Source of the DNA: Peptostreptococcaceae bacterium
Lineage (GTDB): Bacteria > Bacillota > Clostridia > Peptostreptococcales > Peptostreptococcaceae
Length of the DNA stretch: 10,365 nucleotides
Reading direction: 5' to 3'
NCBI GenBank assembly: GCA_029983575.1
Contig: JASBZE010000062.1
Location: 1-10,365 of the forward strand
Positions within the stretch are counted from its first letter, which is position 1. Every line of letters starts with the position of its first letter. This document shows, piece by piece, positions 1-6,078 of the stretch. The translations under genes and the position numbers were made by a program. The notes below the pieces were generated by a model. It saw only the letters and a program-made list of their open reading frames with translations, was not told where the DNA came from and ran no database searches.

Positions 1-51
1 TTTAAAAATATACTATATCGGGTGGACCGATACACAAAACTTTTTACATAA
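1..51 (+). CDS. Possible 3' end of a + strand gene cut by the window edge
   Basis: Frame 1 is open from the first base and ends in TAA at 49-51, giving a 16-residue tail ending in YTKLFT. The stop abuts a good + strand terminator hairpin that begins at 51, which is what the end of a real gene would look like. However, the second frame is open here too, and the stretch is too short to show any domain or codon bias. The segment also contains a small hairpin (TATCGG at 16-21 with CCGATA at 27-32, 5-nt loop), so a non-coding RNA 3' end is an alternative. The product is unknown. Confidence 0.25.
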   Translation, partial: FKNILYRVDRYTKLFT

Positions 52-87
52 CCACCACATGAATTTTACTCTGTGGTGGTGTTTTTT
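51..87 (+). terminator. Intrinsic terminator of the upstream + strand transcript
   Basis: ACCACCACA (51-59) pairs perfectly with TGTGGTGGT (72-80), giving a GC-rich 9-bp stem with a 12-nt loop, followed by G and six T (82-87). On the minus strand the hairpin is followed by TATGTAAAAAG, which has no U-tract. It is therefore a much better terminator for a + strand gene lying left of the window than for the nptA-like gene converging on it, although it may still partly stop the latter. Confidence 0.85.
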
Positions 88-95
88 ATTTTCTA

Positions 96-1730
96 TTAGT
101 TTTTAATTCCTCTTCTACTTCTGTACATCTCCTCAGACCTATGCATTATATTTTGGCTGTGGTCGCTCATCCTCTCTAGATTTCCTAGGATTTCAATGAA
201 AAGTACTCCAGCTTCCACTGAACACAACTGATTGTTTAGCCTTTGTATATGAGTGTCTCTATAGGTCTTATCCAATTGATTTACATCTTTTTCTATCTTC
301 AATACCTCAATTTTTTTATCTACAGAGTAATCTTTTATACAAGAAAGAGCAGTTTCAAAGTTTTTTATTACAAGATCAGTCATAACCCATAGCTCTTGTC
401 TAGCGGTTTTAGAGAAGTCGATTTTTCTTTCTCTGATACTCTCAGATATTTCATTGATATTATCCGCATGATCAGAAAACCTCTCTATGTCATTTACGAT
501 ATGAAATAACATATCCGTAGCTATCTTCTCATTTTCATCTAAAGACTTTGTCGATAGCTTCATAAGGAAGTTAGTTATATCCCGTTGAAGCTTATTGACT
601 GTCTTTTCCATGTCATAAGCCTTTTTGTTCTTTTTCGGATCATTGTCCTTAATCGAAGACAAGGTATACTTAAAAGTCTTCTCCGCCTTAGTACCCATCC
701 TCACGACTTCATCAAATGTATTAGCCAAAGCTATTGATGGTGTTTCTAAGATACGTTCATCAAGGAACTTAGTATTCATATCCGCTTCTTCCTCTTCCTC
801 GTTATATGGAATTATCTTCATAGACAATTTTACGATGAATTTGTGGAATGGCAATAATAGACATACATTTACTAAGTTGAATAGCGTGTGTGAGTTAGCT
901 ATTTGCCTTGAAACATCTGTTGGGTCAAGTCTAGTAACCAACGCAACAATCGGTTTATTAAGTATTACTATAAATAATATCGTACCTAAAATATTAAAGG
1001 TCATGTGCATTATTGCAGCTCTCTTTGCGTTTCTACTAGCACCTATTGATGATAATAGCGAAGTTACACAAGTACCGATATTATCTCCGTAAAGAATTGG
1101 TAAAGCAGCTGTTATTGGCACCAATCCCAATGAAGATAAAGCTATCAGCATACCCATAGAAGCCGATGAACTCTGAACTATACCAGTTATTGCAAACCCT
1201 GCGAATACTCCCAACAAAGGGTTTTTACTAAAATACAGCATAGCATCTCTCATCTCTGGCAATTTGGCCAAAGGAGCAACAGACTCCTTCATAAACTGCA
1301 TACCTATAAATAAAATACCAAAACCGATAATAATTTCTGCCACGTTTTTAAGCTTTGCATTTTTAGTAAATAATAAAGCAATAACTCCTATACCAACAGC
1401 TAATGGAGCAATACCCTCTAGGTTAAAAGATACTAACTGAGCAGTTATAGTAGTACCTATATTAGCACCCATTATGACTCCTATCGCTTGGAATATACTC
1501 ATTATACCGGCGTTTACAAATCCGACTACCATTACCGTAGTAGCTGATGAACTCTGAATAATTGCCGTAACTCCTGCACCTACTAGTACTCCTATAAAAG
1601 CATTGGATGTAAGCATCTCAATAATGCTTTTAAGTTTACTTCCGGCTGACTTTTGTAGCCCGTCTCCCATTACATTCATTCCGTAAAGAAAAAGCCCAAG
1701 TCCACCGATAAGCGAAATAGCAGTTTCCAT
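96..1730 (-). CDS. Na+/phosphate cotransporter, NptA family with C-terminal PhoU domain
   Basis: A membrane protein of 544 residues predicted to move inorganic phosphate with sodium. The N-terminal ~305 residues are hydrophobic and hold two inverted Na/Pi-cotransporter repeats, each with the family QSSS signature (59-62 and 186-189), followed by GANIGTT (88-94) in the first and the related GDNIGTC (215-221) in the second. An acidic linker (EEEEEAD, 311-317) leads to a cytoplasmic helical PhoU-like region (~335-535) with two metal-site motifs of the ExxxD type: ERFSDH at 416-421 and ERMSDH at 519-524. The length is normal for the NptA-PhoU architecture. The start is supported by AAGGAGG at 1736-1742, five bases before the ATG. 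It is monocistronic and divergent from the MATE gene. In related bacteria this family serves phosphate uptake or export; direction and regulation cannot be read from the sequence, and I see no Pho box. Confidence 0.93.
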   Translation of the reverse strand: METAISLIGGLGLFLYGMNVMGDGLQKSAGSKLKSIIEMLTSNAFIGVLVGAGVTAIIQSSSATTVMVVGFVNAGIMSIFQAIGVIMGANIGTTITAQLVSFNLEGIAPLAVGIGVIALLFTKNAKLKNVAEIIIGFGILFIGMQFMKESVAPLAKLPEMRDAMLYFSKNPLLGVFAGFAITGIVQSSSASMGMLIALSSLGLVPITAALPILYGDNIGTCVTSLLSSIGASRNAKRAAIMHMTFNILGTILFIVILNKPIVALVTRLDPTDVSRQIANSHTLFNLVNVCLLLPFHKFIVKLSMKIIPYNEEEEEADMNTKFLDERILETPSIALANTFDEVVRMGTKAEKTFKYTLSSIKDNDPKKNKKAYDMEKTVNKLQRDITNFLMKLSTKSLDENEKIATDMLFHIVNDIERFSDHADNINEISESIRERKIDFSKTARQELWVMTDLVIKNFETALSCIKDYSVDKKIEVLKIEKDVNQLDKTYRDTHIQRLNNQLCSVEAGVLFIEILGNLERMSDHSQNIMHRSEEMYRSRRGIKN

Positions 1731-1767
1731 ATTTTCCTCCTTGAACTAAATAAATTCTACATATTTT

Positions 1768-1776
1768 ATTATATCA
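1768..1776 (-). promoter_or_regulatory. Extended -10 promoter of the Na/Pi cotransporter gene
   Basis: On the minus strand the sequence is TGATATAAT, a consensus extended -10 (TGnTATAAT). No good -35 is present at 16-18 bp, which is usual for extended -10 promoters; a TTTACA lies 23 bp upstream, too far to be a standard partner. Transcription would start near 1761, leaving a leader of about 30 nt that carries the AAGGAGG ribosome binding site. Confidence 0.7.
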
Positions 1777-1830
1777 CGAATTTAAATTTAATAAAGTGTA
1801 AAGTACTAAAGCTTTTTAAATATTTATTTA

Positions 1831-1842
1831 TATGATATCATA
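1831..1842 (+). promoter_or_regulatory. Probable -10 region of the MATE gene inside a 12-bp palindrome
   Basis: TATGAT (1831-1836) matches the -10 consensus at five of six positions and sits about 42 bp before the MATE start codon. It forms half of the perfect palindrome TATGATATCATA. No convincing -35 is seen at 16-18 bp spacing, so the promoter call is tentative. A regulator binding the palindrome would block the promoter, but this is inference only. Confidence 0.4.
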
Positions 1843-1877
1843 GCTTATATGGAAAAATAAATTGAAAGGAAATTAAT

Positions 1878-3233
1878 ATGAAGGATTATGAATTATTAGG
1901 AAGGGCAAACGTTGGAACCTTGCTTGCAAAATACTCGATTCCAGCAATTATCGGAATGCTTGTAAACGCTCTTTACAATATAGTTGACAGAATATTTATT
2001 GGTAATATTCCCGAGGTTGGATCTATGGCAATTTCAGGTCTAGGTCTTAGCCTTCCGATTATGACGGTCATACTAGCCTTTGGAATGCTCATAGGTCTGG
2101 GTGCTACCACAAATATATCAATTAAACTAGGTCAAAAAGATATAGAGACAGCACAAAAATTAATTGGTAATGCAATTGTTCTATGTTTAATCGTAGGTGC
2201 AATTTTAATGGTTCTGGGACTGGTTTTTCTAGATCAGATTCTCTATGTATTCGGTGCGAGCGACAATACGATCATATACGCAGAAGCGTATATTAAGGTT
2301 ATATTTTTTGGTATTATATTCAACATGGTGTCTTTTGGACTTTACCATATGATAAGGGCCGATGGAAAGCCTGCAATCTCAGCAACAATTTTGGTTTCAG
2401 GAGCCATCACTAACATTATATTAGACTATGTTTTTATATTTAAATTTAATATGGGTATTGCTGGTGCTGCCTATGCCACTATAATATCTCAAGCCTTGAC
2501 AGCAGTTGCATCTTTAATTTACTTCATCTCTTCTAAGTCAAACCTAAAGATCAGGCTTAGGGATTTAAAAGTTGACAAAGACCTTACAAAGATGACTTTT
2601 GCAATAGGAATGTCTCCCTTTGCCGTTCAACTTGCCGCCAGTACAGTTCAGATAGTGGCAAATCACGCGCTAAAAGAATATGGCGGAGATCTTGCCATTG
2701 GTGCCATGACTACAGTTATGAGCGTCGTCATGATATTTATGATGCCTTTATTCGGTATTAATCAAGGCTCACAACCAATCGTAGGGTACAATTACGGTGC
2801 AAAAAACGGAAAGAGGGTTTTGGATACATATAAACTTCAAGTCACGGTTGCATTTTTCTTTCTCCTTTTTGGTCTTATTCTAACTAGGACTTATCCAAGG
2901 GAGATTGTATCCATATTTAATAAGGATCCAAAACTTATGAAGCTAACGATAGACGGGCTGTATAAGATGCTTATTATACTTCCAATAGCATCTGTTAACA
3001 TAACGGGGTCGTATTTTGTACAATCACTTGGAAAAGCTAAGACATCGATGTTTTTAAGCTTACTTAGACAGGTATTAATGCTAATCCCCCTTATGTTGAT
3101 ATTACCTCGCTACTGGGGACTAGATGGTGTTTGGTATGCTCAACCTATAGCAGATGTATTTTCATTTATTATAACGGTCTCCGTACTCATCAAGCAGTTT
3201 AGCATTATACGGAAATTAAAACCGGATTATTAA
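1878..3233 (+). CDS. MATE family multidrug/toxin efflux transporter
   Basis: A polytopic inner-membrane protein of 451 residues, the usual length for this family (two MatE halves, 12 predicted helices). It should export cationic compounds in exchange for Na+ or H+. Visible family features are the N-terminal segment NALYNIVDRIFIGN (30-43), the stretch RADGKPAISA (160-169) leading into a helix with NIILDYVFIF (179-188), and the second-half motif GINQGSQPIVGYNYGAKN (293-310). The DinF/MepA-like branch seems the closest fit by motif memory, but substrate cannot be inferred. The start is supported by AAAGGA (1865-1870), seven bases before ATG. It stands alone, divergent from the phosphate transporter and convergent with the nfn operon; no MarR- or TetR-type regulator gene is adjacent. 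Confidence 0.93.
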   Translation: MKDYELLGRANVGTLLAKYSIPAIIGMLVNALYNIVDRIFIGNIPEVGSMAISGLGLSLPIMTVILAFGMLIGLGATTNISIKLGQKDIETAQKLIGNAIVLCLIVGAILMVLGLVFLDQILYVFGASDNTIIYAEAYIKVIFFGIIFNMVSFGLYHMIRADGKPAISATILVSGAITNIILDYVFIFKFNMGIAGAAYATIISQALTAVASLIYFISSKSNLKIRLRDLKVDKDLTKMTFAIGMSPFAVQLAASTVQIVANHALKEYGGDLAIGAMTTVMSVVMIFMMPLFGINQGSQPIVGYNYGAKNGKRVLDTYKLQVTVAFFFLLFGLILTRTYPREIVSIFNKDPKLMKLTIDGLYKMLIILPIASVNITGSYFVQSLGKAKTSMFLSLLRQVLMLIPLMLILPRYWGLDGVWYAQPIADVFSFIITVSVLIKQFSIIRKLKPDY

Positions 3234-3235
3234 AT

Positions 3236-3297
3236 AAAAAAAAACAAAGGCGAATAAGTGAACTGAAACCAAAATTTCAAAACCTTACTCGCCTTTT
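3236..3297 (-). terminator. Shared convergent terminator, strongest for the nfn operon
   Basis: AAGGCGAATAAG (3247-3258) pairs with CTTACTCGCCTT (3284-3295), with a smaller nested hairpin (TGAAA 3264-3268, TTTCA 3275-3279). On the minus strand the single odd pair is G-U, giving a continuous 12-bp stem, and the stem is followed by TTTG and nine U (3236-3244). On the + strand the same position is an A-C mismatch and only four T follow (3294-3297). The element is therefore asymmetric: strong for the leftward nfn operon and weaker for the rightward MATE transcript. Confidence 0.85.
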
Positions 3298-3300
3298 ACT

Positions 3301-3489
3301 TTACTTATTATCTTTTTTCTCAGGATTAATTATATGCCTTTCATTTACAGTATAAGTCTTGTATTTATGAAATACAACTATGTCCTCAAAATTATCGGAT
3401 ACACTCACAACTCTAACACATTTTCCCCTCAAATCTTCAGGAAGTTCTTCGCTGTTATTTAGATTGATGTATTCATCATATTGATACAT
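3301..3489 (-). CDS. Small uncharacterised protein at the end of the nfn operon (62 aa)
   Basis: I do not recognise this family. The 62-residue product starts with MYQYDEY, has an acidic N-terminal third, a central segment with alternating hydrophobic residues (KCVRVVSVSDNFEDIVVFHKYK, written here as 26-47 by position; key residues V29, V30, V32, I39, V40, V41) that suggests beta strands, and a basic, hydrophilic tail. It has one Cys (27), no signal peptide and no membrane helix. A GTG in frame at 3498 would add three residues, but it lies within the Shine-Dalgarno sequence AAGGGGTGAT (3494-3503). That site is ideally placed, eight bases from the ATG at 3487-3489, so I chose the ATG. It begins 45 bases after the large Nfn subunit stop, with no terminator between, and shares the downstream terminator, so it is probably cotranscribed. 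A role linked to Nfn is only inference from position. Confidence 0.75.
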   Translation of the reverse strand: MYQYDEYINLNNSEELPEDLRGKCVRVVSVSDNFEDIVVFHKYKTYTVNERHIINPEKKDNK

Positions 3490-3534
3490 AATAATCACCC
3501 CTTAAAAAACTATATTTACTCTTTTAAGATACTT

Positions 3535-4929
3535 CTACTTATTTAAGTACTTCTCTCTAAGATACTCGTCTATTCCACGTGCAGCTTCCCTACCTGCTCC
3601 CATAGCTGATATAACTGTGGCAGCACCAGTAACGGCATCTCCTCCAGCATATACACCTTCAAGACTTGTATGTCCTTGGTCATCTGCTACTATACATCTC
3701 CATTTATTTATTTCAAGCCCATCAGTTGTTGAAGCTATTAATGGATTTGGCTTAGTACCTAATGCCATTATAACAGTGTCTACATCTATTGTAAACTCTG
3801 AGTTAGGTATTTCAATAGGTCTTCTCCTTCCTGACTCATCAGGCTCTCCAAGCTCCATTTGAACACATATCATTCCAGAAACATTTCCGTTTTCGTCAAC
3901 CAATATTTCCTTAGGATTTGTTAGGGTCTTAAATATTATCCCCTCTTCTTTAGCGTGATGAACCTCCTCAATTCTAGCAGGTAATTCCTTTTCGCTTCTT
4001 CTATATACTATATAAGATTCACTTCCTAGTCTAAGTGCAGTCCTAGCAGCGTCCATAGCCACGTTACCTCCACCTACTACGGCAACTTTCTTTCCTGCCC
4101 TTATAGGCGTATCGTAATCGCTTCTATAAGCCTTCATCAAGTTTACTCTCGTAAGGTATTCATTTGCTGATAATACCCCGTTGGCATTTTCTCCAGGTAT
4201 ACCCATAAACATTGGTAAACCGGCGCCTGATCCAATAAATACAGCCTTAAAACCTTCGTCAAAAAGCTCTGCTATAGTAGTCGTCCTACCTACAACAACA
4301 TTTGTCTCTATCTTAACTCCTAGGTTTTTAATACTGTTTACCTCATATTTTACAACTTCTTCCTTAGGCAACCTAAATTCTGGAATACCATAAGTCAAAA
4401 CGCCACCTGCTTCGTGGAAAGCTTCAAATATAGTAACGTCGTAACCTAGCTTAGCTAAGTCTCCAGCACACGCCAATCCAGCTGGTCCACTACCGATAAC
4501 CGCAACGGGTATATTATTTTTTGGAGCTGTCTTACTTAGGTCTATCTTGTTTTCCCTAGACCAATCGGCAACGAATCTCTCTAACTTACCAATTGATACA
4601 GGATCGTTTTTAATACCGACTACGCAAACTCCCTCACATTGATTTTCTTGAGGACAAACCCTACCGCAAACAGCTGGCAGTGAACTAGATTCTGCTATTA
4701 CCTCAGCAGCTGCTTTTATATCGCCCTCTTTAACCTTTTTAATAAATCCTGGTATATTTATTGAAACTGGACATCCCTTAACGCATCTTGGATTTTTACA
4801 TTCAAGACATCTAGTGGATTCCTCCAGAGCTTCTTCCATGTTATATCCGTAACATACCTCTTCGAAATTTTTTGCCCTAACTTCAGGATCTTGATTTCTA
4901 ACAGGTACTCTAACTCCCTTTATAGCCAT
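3535..4929 (-). CDS. nfnB: NfnL/GltA-like large subunit: NADPH-binding FAD/[4Fe-4S] oxidoreductase
   Basis: A 464-residue soluble flavoprotein related to the glutamate synthase small subunit. The N-terminal domain has two Cys groups for [4Fe-4S] clusters: C41, C44, C49, C53 and C88, C92, C98, C102. The first Rossmann fold (VAVIGSGPAG, 142-151) binds FAD; the second (VAVVGGGNVAMDAA, 282-295, followed by YRR at 309-311) binds NADP(H). The C-terminal YAGGDAVTGAATV (427-439) completes the FAD site. The ATG overlaps the stop of the upstream nfnS-like gene (TAATG) and is preceded by AAAGGGGGG. No gltB (large glutamate synthase) is adjacent, and the partner is an NfnS/SudB-type subunit. The best reading is therefore the large subunit of the electron-bifurcating NADH-dependent ferredoxin:NADP+ oxidoreductase (nfnB in clostridia, NfnL in Thermotoga), which couples NADPH oxidation to NAD+ and ferredoxin reduction, or the reverse. 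The older label sulfide dehydrogenase alpha (SudA) and a stand-alone GltD-like role are alternatives. Confidence 0.88.
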   Translation of the reverse strand: MAIKGVRVPVRNQDPEVRAKNFEEVCYGYNMEEALEESTRCLECKNPRCVKGCPVSINIPGFIKKVKEGDIKAAAEVIAESSSLPAVCGRVCPQENQCEGVCVVGIKNDPVSIGKLERFVADWSRENKIDLSKTAPKNNIPVAVIGSGPAGLACAGDLAKLGYDVTIFEAFHEAGGVLTYGIPEFRLPKEEVVKYEVNSIKNLGVKIETNVVVGRTTTIAELFDEGFKAVFIGSGAGLPMFMGIPGENANGVLSANEYLTRVNLMKAYRSDYDTPIRAGKKVAVVGGGNVAMDAARTALRLGSESYIVYRRSEKELPARIEEVHHAKEEGIIFKTLTNPKEILVDENGNVSGMICVQMELGEPDESGRRRPIEIPNSEFTIDVDTVIMALGTKPNPLIASTTDGLEINKWRCIVADDQGHTSLEGVYAGGDAVTGAATVISAMGAGREAARGIDEYLREKYLNK

Positions 4930-5828
4930 TATTTACCCCCCTTTGTATCACAATTACATCCAACTGGTCTATGAGTTTCGCCCTCTTCAAGTTGAAGAAG
5001 TTTTTGACCTTCCTCAGATTTAAACATAGCCTGTCTTCTCATAGCCTCGTCGAAATTAATTTGATGTCCATCAAATTCCGGCCCATCAACACATGCGAAC
5101 TTGACTTCATTTCCAACGGTAACACGACATGCACCACACATACCTGTTCCGTCAACCATAATTGTATTCAAACTTACAACAGTTGGAATATCAAGTTTTT
5201 TTGTTGTTAGACAAGCGAATTTCATCATTATCATTGGTCCTATAACAACTGCTTGATCATATTGTTTTCCCTCTTTTTCAACTAGCTCTTCAAGCTTAGC
5301 AGTCACTAGACCCTTAAATCCATATGAACCATCATCTGTACAAAGGTATACATTTTTAGCTACCTTTTTCATTTTTTCTTCATATATAATTAAATCTTTT
5401 GTCCTAGCACCGATTATTACATCTACATCTATTCCATGTTCATGAAGCCATTTTACCTGTGGATAAACTGGAGCTGCTCCAACACCACCGGCTATAAATA
5501 TCATCCTTTTTTTCTTTAAGTCTTCTATGTTTTCATAGATAAATTCACTAGGTTGTCCAAGTGGCCCTACAAAATCCCTTATGCTTTCACCCTGCTCATA
5601 TGAGTATAGTTTTCTACTTGAAGCACCTACAACTTGACATACTATTGACACAGTACCTTTCTCGATATCGTAATCAGCAATAGTCAATGGCACCCTTTCG
5701 CCTTTTTCATCGACTTTGACGATGACAAACTGACCCGGTTTTGCAGATTTAGCAACCCTTGGAGCTTCTATATCCATTTGAAAAACCACGTCGTTTAATT
5801 GCTTTTTTTCTACAATTTTATAGCTCAT
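4929..5828 (-). CDS. nfnA: NfnS/SudB-like small subunit: FAD/NAD-binding [2Fe-2S] reductase
   Basis: A 299-residue ferredoxin-NADP reductase-type protein (the PyrK/SudB/NfnS group). In order it holds an FAD-binding beta barrel with RVPLTI (45-50), an NAD(H)-binding fold with AGGVGAAPVYP (113-123), and a [2Fe-2S] site spaced D226-x4-C231-x2-C234-x11-C246. The Asp in place of the first Cys is the Asp(Cys)3 pattern known for SudB/NfnS; the PyrK relatives have four Cys. The C-terminus has an extra tail with CNC (291-293). The first possible ATG (5841-5843) directly abuts the purine run and leaves no room for a ribosome binding site; the second, at 5826-5828, has GGGAG (5837-5841) eight bases upstream and gives the family-like start MSYKIVEKK, so I start there. 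It is the first gene of the operon, overlapping the large subunit gene by one base. It forms the NADH-side subunit of the bifurcating complex. Confidence 0.88.
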   Translation of the reverse strand: MSYKIVEKKQLNDVVFQMDIEAPRVAKSAKPGQFVIVKVDEKGERVPLTIADYDIEKGTVSIVCQVVGASSRKLYSYEQGESIRDFVGPLGQPSEFIYENIEDLKKKRMIFIAGGVGAAPVYPQVKWLHEHGIDVDVIIGARTKDLIIYEEKMKKVAKNVYLCTDDGSYGFKGLVTAKLEELVEKEGKQYDQAVVIGPMIMMKFACLTTKKLDIPTVVSLNTIMVDGTGMCGACRVTVGNEVKFACVDGPEFDGHQINFDEAMRRQAMFKSEEGQKLLQLEEGETHRPVGCNCDTKGGK

Positions 5829-5853
5829 TTTACTGTCTCCCATCCCTTTTTAT

Positions 5854-5910
5854 TATTAGATGATATTTCTCGCAATTGGAAAAAAAATTGCTTCAAAAAC
5901 ACATCTAATA
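5854..5910 (-). promoter_or_regulatory. Nested stem-loop in the nfn operon leader
   Basis: TATTAGATG and CATCTAATA (5854-5862 and 5902-5910) form a 9-bp outer inverted repeat. Inside it GCAATT (5872-5877) and AATTGC (5886-5891) form a second stem around a T-rich loop on the minus strand. The structure ends 12 bases before the GGGAG ribosome binding site. The predicted transcription start (~5907) falls within the first bases of the outer arm, so the RNA would begin almost directly with the stem. It could stabilise the 5' end or tune translation; it does not match a riboswitch class that I recognise. Confidence 0.45.
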
Positions 5911-5913
5911 TCA

Positions 5914-5919
5914 ATTATA
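5914..5919 (-). promoter_or_regulatory. -10 box of the nfn operon promoter
   Basis: The minus strand reads TATAAT, a perfect -10, 86 bases before the chosen nfnS start codon. The best -35 at 17 bp spacing is TTTTCT, only three of six matches, so an activator may be needed or the promoter may be weak. One copy of the repeat CTCGCAATT (5927-5935) lies in the spacer. Confidence 0.55.
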
Positions 5920-6040
5920 CTACAGACTCGCAATTAAGAAAACACCAAATATTTAATTGGATGATTAGTACTTTATTTAAGTTGATAAAATAAATACTTT
6001 AAATATTTAAATAAATCTAGTTATACTTAGTTTTTTATTA

Positions 6041-6046
6041 TATAAT
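6041..6046 (+). promoter_or_regulatory. -10 box of the sulfurtransferase gene inside a 16-bp palindrome
   Basis: TATAAT (6041-6046) is a consensus -10, 32 bases before the sulfurtransferase start. It is embedded in the perfect palindrome TTTATTATATAATAAA (6034-6049). The -35 at 17 bp (TAGTTA, 6018-6023) is poor. AT-rich palindromes arise easily around -10 boxes, so an operator role is unproven. Confidence 0.55.
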
Positions 6047-6078
6047 AAAGATGAGAACTTTTTGGAAAGGAGAAATAT

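Noticed and set aside
625..1092. Long open frame on the + strand inside the phosphate transporter gene
   Set aside because: It is antisense to a well-supported transporter gene with full family motifs; it has no ribosome binding site and no recognisable domain.
3617..5210. Several + strand open frames (3617-3862, 4181-4393, 4971-5210) opposite the nfn genes
   Set aside because: They mirror the coding strand of conserved enzymes and show no ribosome binding sites or family features.
3535..5828. Genuine glutamate synthase (GltBD) or dihydroorotate dehydrogenase (PyrK/PyrD) locus
   Set aside because: No large glutamate synthase subunit or pyrD is next to the pair, and the small subunit has the Asp(Cys)3 pattern of SudB/NfnS.
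5799..5993. 64-codon + strand open frame across the nfnS start and the divergent control region
   Set aside because: It runs through the nfn promoter, leader hairpin and AT-rich DNA, has no ribosome binding site, and its product is low-quality AT-driven sequence.
5998..6011. Palindrome TTTAAATATTTAAA and similar AT-rich stretches near 1816-1830 and 6996-7010
   Set aside because: They consist only of A and T in AT-rich gaps, where such matches are expected by chance.
6034..6049. PerR or Fur box at the sulfurtransferase promoter
   Set aside because: The palindrome TTTATTATATAATAAA does not fit either consensus arrangement; its symmetry is largely explained by an AT-rich -10 region.
5844..6078. 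Riboswitch or T-box in the divergent gap
   Set aside because: The leaders are short, and I see no conserved T-box, SAM, FMN or other riboswitch core sequence; only the simple nested hairpin is present.
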